From contig SFCB01000249.1 in NCBI GenBank assembly GCA_004367505.1, forward strand, positions 1-47,026: a DNA stretch of 47,026 nt, in the 5' to 3' direction. Positions within the stretch are counted from its first letter, which is position 1; each line of letters starts with the position of its first letter. The stretch is from Chloroflexi bacterium OHK40 (lineage in GTDB: Bacteria > Chloroflexota > Chloroflexia > Chloroflexales > Chloroflexaceae). A model generated the notes under the pieces. It searched no databases. It saw nothing but the letters and a program-made list of their open reading frames with translations, and was not told the DNA's origin. Position numbers and translations under genes: made by a program. Of the stretch, positions 43,147 to 47,026 are shown one piece after another.

Positions 43147-44693
43147 GCAACGCCACCGCCAGACGCCCGCGCTGGGGGCTCGTGCTCCTCGCCGCCATAC
43201 TCGCCACCTCGGCGGTAGCTGGCAACCTTACCCCAACCTACGCCGCGTCGTTCGTCGTCAATACCACTGCCGACGAAGACAACACCGATGGAGACTGTTC
43301 GCTACGGGAGGCACTCCGCGCCGCCAACGACGATGTTACCGTTGATGCGTGCGGCGTCCCAGGGCGCGGCGCCGACACCATCAATCTCATACCGGGAACC
43401 TACACCCTGAGCCTGGGTGAACTGAGCATCAGCGACGACCTGACCTTGCGAGGGCTTCCGGACACATTCACCATCATCGACGCCAACGAATCGAGCCGCG
43501 TCATCGCGATCACCGACGGCAGTGTGGTGCATATCGAGCACCTCACTGTCACCGGCGGCGACTCGGGCATCGCCGCCGGAAGCGGGATCTACGTGCAAGA
43601 CGGCAGCCTGACGCTCACACGGGTCAAGGTCAGCAACAATCGCCCGGAAGGCGGCATCTATCTCCTGGGGCCCTCTACGCTGACGCTTGCCGAGAGCCAG
43701 ATCATCGACAATACTGGCCCCGGACTCTACCTGCGCAGCGGTGTGATCGCGACGGTACGCAATAGCCAGATCAGCGGCAACACCAACGATAGCGCGGGCG
43801 GCGGCATCTTCAGCCAGGGCACGCTAGAGGTAATCAACAGCACAATCAGCGGTAATCGCACGACGGTCAATGGAGGTGGGATCCATGTGAGTGGTGGAGT
43901 CACCCGCTTCTACAATGTCACGGTCGCCGCCAACACGGCCGATAGCGATGCCACCAGTTCCACCTCGGGTGGGGGTGTCTCAGTGCAGGGGGATGCGCTA
44001 CTGCAGGTGCGCAACTCGATCATTGCCGACAATATCGACGCCAGCGGCTCGACGAAAGCTCCCGATTGCACGGGGGCACTCACCAGCAATGGCTACAACC
44101 TGATAGAGAACCCCACCGACTGCGCGATCGGCGGTGATACCACTGGCAATCTTACGAGCATCGCCCCAGTGCTCGGCCCGTTGCAGGCCAACGGCGGACC
44201 AACGCTCACCCATGCCCTGTTGAGTGGCAGCCCTGCAATCGATGCTGGCAACCCGGTGGGCTGCGAGGACCAGAACAGCGTAATGCTCTCCACCGACCAG
44301 CGCACCTTCGTGCGCACCGCCCACTGCGACATGGGGGCATACGAGTATGACTCCCCTGGTCTGGCTACCGCAACCCCAACCATAACGCGCACACCATCCA
44401 GCACGCCAGCACCGACCAGAACGCCGACGCGTACGCCGACGAGCTCAAGCACGCCGACGAGCTCAAGTACCGCTCTGCCGCCGCCCGCCGATGGTCCACC
44501 GACCTCCACCCCAACGGCCACCGCCACAACATCGCCACCGCCCGCCGATGGTCCACCGATCTCCACCCCAACGGCCACCGCCACAACATCGCCACCGCCC
44601 GCCGATGGTCCACCGATCTTCAGCCCGACGGCTACCCCGGACAGCAACACAACAGCGGTGCCGGCGCTCTACCTGCCGCTGCTGCGTCGATAA
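43143..44693 (+). CDS. Secreted CSLREA right-handed beta-helix protein
   Basis: The 516-residue protein has a signal peptide (GLVLLAAILATSAVAGN), a CSLREA motif (VNTTADEDNTDGDCSLREAL), and parallel beta-helix repeats (SQISGNTNDSAGGGIFSQG, STISGNRTTVNGGGIHVSGG). A choice-of-anchor Q-like segment (NGGPTLTHALLSGSPAIDAG) and a Pro/Thr-rich stalk with three 19-residue repeats (PPPADGPPISTPTATATTS) follow. It ends VPALYLPLLRR. The form is that of a surface polysaccharide-binding or lyase-like protein with a wall-spanning stalk. No catalytic residues can be assigned. GAGGAGG precedes the ATG. Confidence 0.88.
   Translation: MSNATARRPRWGLVLLAAILATSAVAGNLTPTYAASFVVNTTADEDNTDGDCSLREALRAANDDVTVDACGVPGRGADTINLIPGTYTLSLGELSISDDLTLRGLPDTFTIIDANESSRVIAITDGSVVHIEHLTVTGGDSGIAAGSGIYVQDGSLTLTRVKVSNNRPEGGIYLLGPSTLTLAESQIIDNTGPGLYLRSGVIATVRNSQISGNTNDSAGGGIFSQGTLEVINSTISGNRTTVNGGGIHVSGGVTRFYNVTVAANTADSDATSSTSGGGVSVQGDALLQVRNSIIADNIDASGSTKAPDCTGALTSNGYNLIENPTDCAIGGDTTGNLTSIAPVLGPLQANGGPTLTHALLSGSPAIDAGNPVGCEDQNSVMLSTDQRTFVRTAHCDMGAYEYDSPGLATATPTITRTPSSTPAPTRTPTRTPTSSSTPTSSSTALPPPADGPPTSTPTATATTSPPPADGPPISTPTATATTSPPPADGPPIFSPTATPDSNTTAVPALYLPLLRR
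44471..44640 (+). repeat. Tandem 57-bp repeats encoding the PPPADGPP stalk
   Basis: Three near-identical units of 57 bp (CCGCCCGCCGATGGTCCACC then GATCTCCACCCCAACGGCC and so on), the last diverging, encode 19-residue units. The unit is long enough for recombination to change copy number. Confidence 0.85.
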
Positions 44694-44881
44694 ACGCTGC
44701 TCAATAGTGTCGTGGTACACGCAGGGGTGGCTGTTCTGGATTACGCATTCCGCCCGACGCCGCACCTCCGGCGAGCACGTAGAATGGGCTGTGTCGCCAG
44801 GGCCGCCACAGTGATCCTCCGGCCCTCTGCAAACGCCCCGCCTTTCAGGTGCCGTCCCTACCTCGTAACCGGAGCCGCCCT

Positions 44882-46147
44882 ATGCGCCGTAACGCCGACT
44901 TCTGGAGGTTCTGGTTCGGGCAGACAGCCTCCAACCTTGGCACCTCCGTGACTCAGTTCGCCCTACCGCTGCTCGTCTATCAGCTGACCGGCTCGGCCCT
45001 CAACCTGGGCCTGACGCTCGTCTTCGGCATGCTGCCGAACTTGCTCTTCGGCCTGTTCATCGGCGCCTGGGTGGACCGGGTGGACCGCAAGCGGCTCATG
45101 CTCCGGGTCGATGTCCTGCAGGCCCTCTGTGTCACTTCGGTACCGCTCCTGGCCGCGATCGGCGCCTTGCAACTCTGGTGGATCTACCTGGTCGTCTTCT
45201 GTACCGGCCTGCTCACTATTCTGTTCCAGGCGGCCGAGTTCGCGGCCATCCCCAGCCTGGTATCCAACGACGATCTGGTGACGGCCAACGGCCGCATCCA
45301 GGCGAGCTATTCAGCGGCAACGATCGCAGGCCCGCTGCTGGCCGGCATGCTTGCCGCCTTCATACCCGCCTATCACCTGCTCTGGATCGACGTGGTGAGC
45401 TTCCTGATCTCAGCTACCCTGCTGGGGCAGATCCGGCGCAGCTTCAATGGAGAAGGCCAGCTCCGCAGCACCAGTATCCTCGCCGATGTCCGCGAGGGAT
45501 TACACTACGTCTGGGCACACCCGGTGCTGCGCAACATCTCGATCATGATGTGCCTGGTCAATTTTGTCGGCGCGACGATCTACGCCCAGCTGGTACTCTT
45601 TGTTACCGAGCGCTACAACGCCAGCGAGGCCCAGGTGGGCCTCTTCTTCTCGGCGGGGAGTGTCGGGGTAGTGCTCACCTCGCTTGCAGCGGGGCGCTTG
45701 CACCGCCGCTTCGGCTTCAGCAAAGTCGCCCTCGGCGCCCTGATGCTCAGTGGTCTGCTCATCACTATCATGGCGCTCACCCCCATCTACTGGCTCGGCC
45801 TGCTGCTCTGGGCCTTCAACATGGGCCTCGGCATTCTGTTCAACATCAACACCGGCAGCCTCCGCCAGGCGATCGTGCCCAGCCACCTCCTCGGCCGGAT
45901 CATCAGCGTAGCCATGGTGCTGGCCTTCTCGGCGACGCCCCTCGGGGCTCTCGCCGGCGGCTGGCTCATCGAGCGCACCGGCGATGTGGCCCTCGTCTAC
46001 GCCGCTATTGGGGTCCTCAGCCTGCTGATCCCCCTCGTCTTCGTCTTCACTCCACTGGGCCGGGCGGAGCAGTACATCCGCCCGGAAACGAATAACCAAC
46101 TCTCTGTTAACCAATCTTCTGAGGATCATGCCGTGTTGAGAACCTAG
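44882..46147 (+). CDS. MFS transporter, EntS/MFS_3-like efflux family
   Basis: The 421-residue protein has about twelve membrane helices. It begins MRRNADFWRFWFGQTASNLG, the RNxxFWRLWxGQxxSxLG start of the MFS_3/EntS-like group, with the loop motif GAWVDRVDRKRLM between helices 2 and 3. Members export siderophores, macrolides or other small molecules. The hydrophilic tail (GRAEQYIRPETNNQLSVNQS) is cytosolic. ATG 44882 is preferred (GGAG 8 nt upstream) over GTG 44849. Substrate unknown. Confidence 0.9.
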   Translation: MRRNADFWRFWFGQTASNLGTSVTQFALPLLVYQLTGSALNLGLTLVFGMLPNLLFGLFIGAWVDRVDRKRLMLRVDVLQALCVTSVPLLAAIGALQLWWIYLVVFCTGLLTILFQAAEFAAIPSLVSNDDLVTANGRIQASYSAATIAGPLLAGMLAAFIPAYHLLWIDVVSFLISATLLGQIRRSFNGEGQLRSTSILADVREGLHYVWAHPVLRNISIMMCLVNFVGATIYAQLVLFVTERYNASEAQVGLFFSAGSVGVVLTSLAAGRLHRRFGFSKVALGALMLSGLLITIMALTPIYWLGLLLWAFNMGLGILFNINTGSLRQAIVPSHLLGRIISVAMVLAFSATPLGALAGGWLIERTGDVALVYAAIGVLSLLIPLVFVFTPLGRAEQYIRPETNNQLSVNQSSEDHAVLRT

Positions 46148-46162
46148 CAGCTACGACAACCG

Positions 46163-46190
46163 TTGACAACCTGTAAGGCAGCGCTATAAT
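46163..46190 (+). promoter_or_regulatory. Strong sigma-70-type promoter
   Basis: A perfect -35 TTGACA (46163-46168), 16-nt spacer and perfect -10 TATAAT (46185-46190) precede the partial gene at 46297. The start near 46197 leaves a leader of about 100 nt with a CCCTGG-CA-CCAGGG hairpin (46236-46249). Confidence 0.8.
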
Positions 46191-46296
46191 ATAAGGAAGC
46201 AACCCTCCGTACTCCGACGCCGCGCAGCAGGAGCGCCCTGGCACCAGGGGCCGGCTGCCGCGTGCCCGGCGCCAGAGCCGAGATCCTGGAGCGACT

Positions 46297-47026
46297 ATGC
46301 GTCCCCAGCTCACCCGGCGCTTCCTGCAGGCCTGCGTGGCCAGCCTGTTGCTCGGCATGGCGGCCGGGCTGTGGCTCACCCCTGGCAGCAGCACGGCCCA
46401 GAGCGAAGCGCTCTTCTTTGCGGCCACGGGCCATCGGCTCACCAACGACTACGGCTTCCTGGCACACTGGCGCGCCAGCAACGGACCACTCACCCTGGGC
46501 GCTCCAGTCACCGAGCCGCTGATAGAGGGTGGGCTGGCGGTGCAATATTTCGAGCGCGGACGCCTGGAGCTGCACCCGGCCTATAACGGGGCAATCTTGC
46601 GCGGGCGGCTTGGCGCCGAGTACGCCGAGGCCCTCTGGCGGAGCTTCGCCGCCCCAGTGGCGACCGAGCAGCCTGGCGCACGGCACTTCGCCGCTACGGG
46701 CCAGTTCGTTGGCGAGCCCTTCCTGAGCTTCTGGGAGGCCAATGGCGCCATGGATGTCTTTGGCCTGCCGCTCAGCGCGCCAGCCTGGGAGTATGTGGGC
46801 GCCCAGATGGCTCTGGTGCAGTACTTCGAACGGGCGCGGCTGGAGCACACCCCCGGCGCAGGGGTGCAGATCGGCGCCCTCGGGCGCGATCTCGCGCTGC
46901 TGCGCGGCTTGCCTACCGCCCCTGTGGATCCAGCGGGCGCCCTCGTTGTGGACAGCACCGGCCTACCGCTGCCAGAGCCCGTCGCCCCACCGGCCTTGTC
47001 GGCCCTCCCCACCGTGGCCCCAACGA
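46297..47026 (+). CDS. Secreted LGFP-like repeat protein, N-terminal part
   Basis: The gene runs off the right edge after 243 codons. Its signal peptide (FLQACVASLLLGMAAGLWLT) is followed by two copies of a repeat: FLAHWRASNGPLTLGAPVTE, VQYFERGRLELHPAYNGAIL and, later, FLSFWEANGAMDVFGLPLSA, VQYFERARLEHTPGAGVQIG. These resemble the LGFP-type cell-wall-associated repeats common in Chloroflexota secreted proteins, often joined to a peptidase or L,D-transpeptidase domain. The C-terminal domain is beyond the window; the visible part ends in a Pro-rich linker. GGAG lies 6-7 nt before ATG 46297. Confidence 0.8.
   Translation, partial: MRPQLTRRFLQACVASLLLGMAAGLWLTPGSSTAQSEALFFAATGHRLTNDYGFLAHWRASNGPLTLGAPVTEPLIEGGLAVQYFERGRLELHPAYNGAILRGRLGAEYAEALWRSFAAPVATEQPGARHFAATGQFVGEPFLSFWEANGAMDVFGLPLSAPAWEYVGAQMALVQYFERARLEHTPGAGVQIGALGRDLALLRGLPTAPVDPAGALVVDSTGLPLPEPVAPPALSALPTVAPT

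Noticed and set aside
44471-44640. CRISPR-like repeat array
   Set aside because: The repeats are head-to-tail without unique spacers and in frame in a Pro/Thr stalk, so they are coding tandem repeats.

Overview
This is a GC-rich (roughly two-thirds G+C by eye) chromosomal window that looks like Chloroflexota, probably class Chloroflexia. The evidence is the gene types present: CSLREA/beta-helix secreted proteins ending in a YLPLL-type tail, LGFP-like repeat proteins, an AttH/CrtC-like lipoprotein, stand-alone NHLP-clan peptides, and a CapB/CapC-style exopolysaccharide locus without a typical LPS locus. I saw no rRNA, tRNA, insertion sequence, prophage or CRISPR array. Most of the window is ordinary housekeeping DNA packed in operons.

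Layout. 1-3629: start of a DUF11-type secreted protein (-), then dnaN, a CrtC/AttH-like lipoprotein and a CobW-family GTPase (+). 3663-7600: a four-gene minus-strand locus containing a class I trans-prenyl-synthase-like protein, a 73-residue NHLP-type leader-like peptide ending GG-VWA, a six-pass membrane SpoIIE/PP2C phosphatase, and a short squalene-hopene-cyclase-like protein with a DxDD motif. 7649-12208: a MacB/HlyD-like ABC export operon with a double-length permease. 12476-14252: CBS protein and ruvB. 14434-17136: an FtsH-like AAA protease and a small membrane protein. 17349-18158: a lone solute-binding protein. 18174-22391: an exopolysaccharide control operon (GT4 glycosyltransferase, two Wzz-like proteins, BY-kinase, PHP phosphatase). 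22911-29702: pyrE, pyrF, a DUF420 protein, pyrD, a small unknown, a DRTGG/P-loop protein and an ADP-forming acyl-CoA synthetase. 30086-38310 (+): a SIMPL protein, a secreted protein of about twenty beta-propeller blades, uvrB and a membrane NERD protein. 38575-42669: a thioesterase, a response regulator, a HIT protein, an MA-type metallopeptidase and prfB with its programmed frameshift. 43063-47026 (+): a 27-residue coupled smORF, a CSLREA beta-helix protein, an MFS exporter and the start of an LGFP-like secreted protein.

The most interesting region is 3663-7600. A prenyl-synthase fold enzyme with both Asp-rich motifs lies directly upstream of a small peptide gene. The peptide has a RiPP-leader-like body and a tiny tail with a single Trp next to the C-terminus. 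Its stop overlaps the start of a polytopic membrane phosphatase (GTGA). This recalls the ComQ/ComX logic of Bacillus, in which an IPPS-like enzyme prenylates a Trp near the C-terminus of a small peptide that is sensed at the membrane. Here the output module would be a phosphatase, with a DxDD cyclase-like protein added. The functional link is inference; the gene order, motifs, coupling, promoter and operator structures are visible in the sequence.

Other points: a hairpin plus T-rich stretch in the dnaN leader; a palindrome of two DnaA-box-like 9-mers exactly filling the spacer of the putative prenyl-synthase promoter; a recurrent (T/C)GCTATAAT -10 element upstream of several operons; and mosaic intergenic repeats at about 22.6 kb and 31 kb, with a short piece at 13.0 kb.
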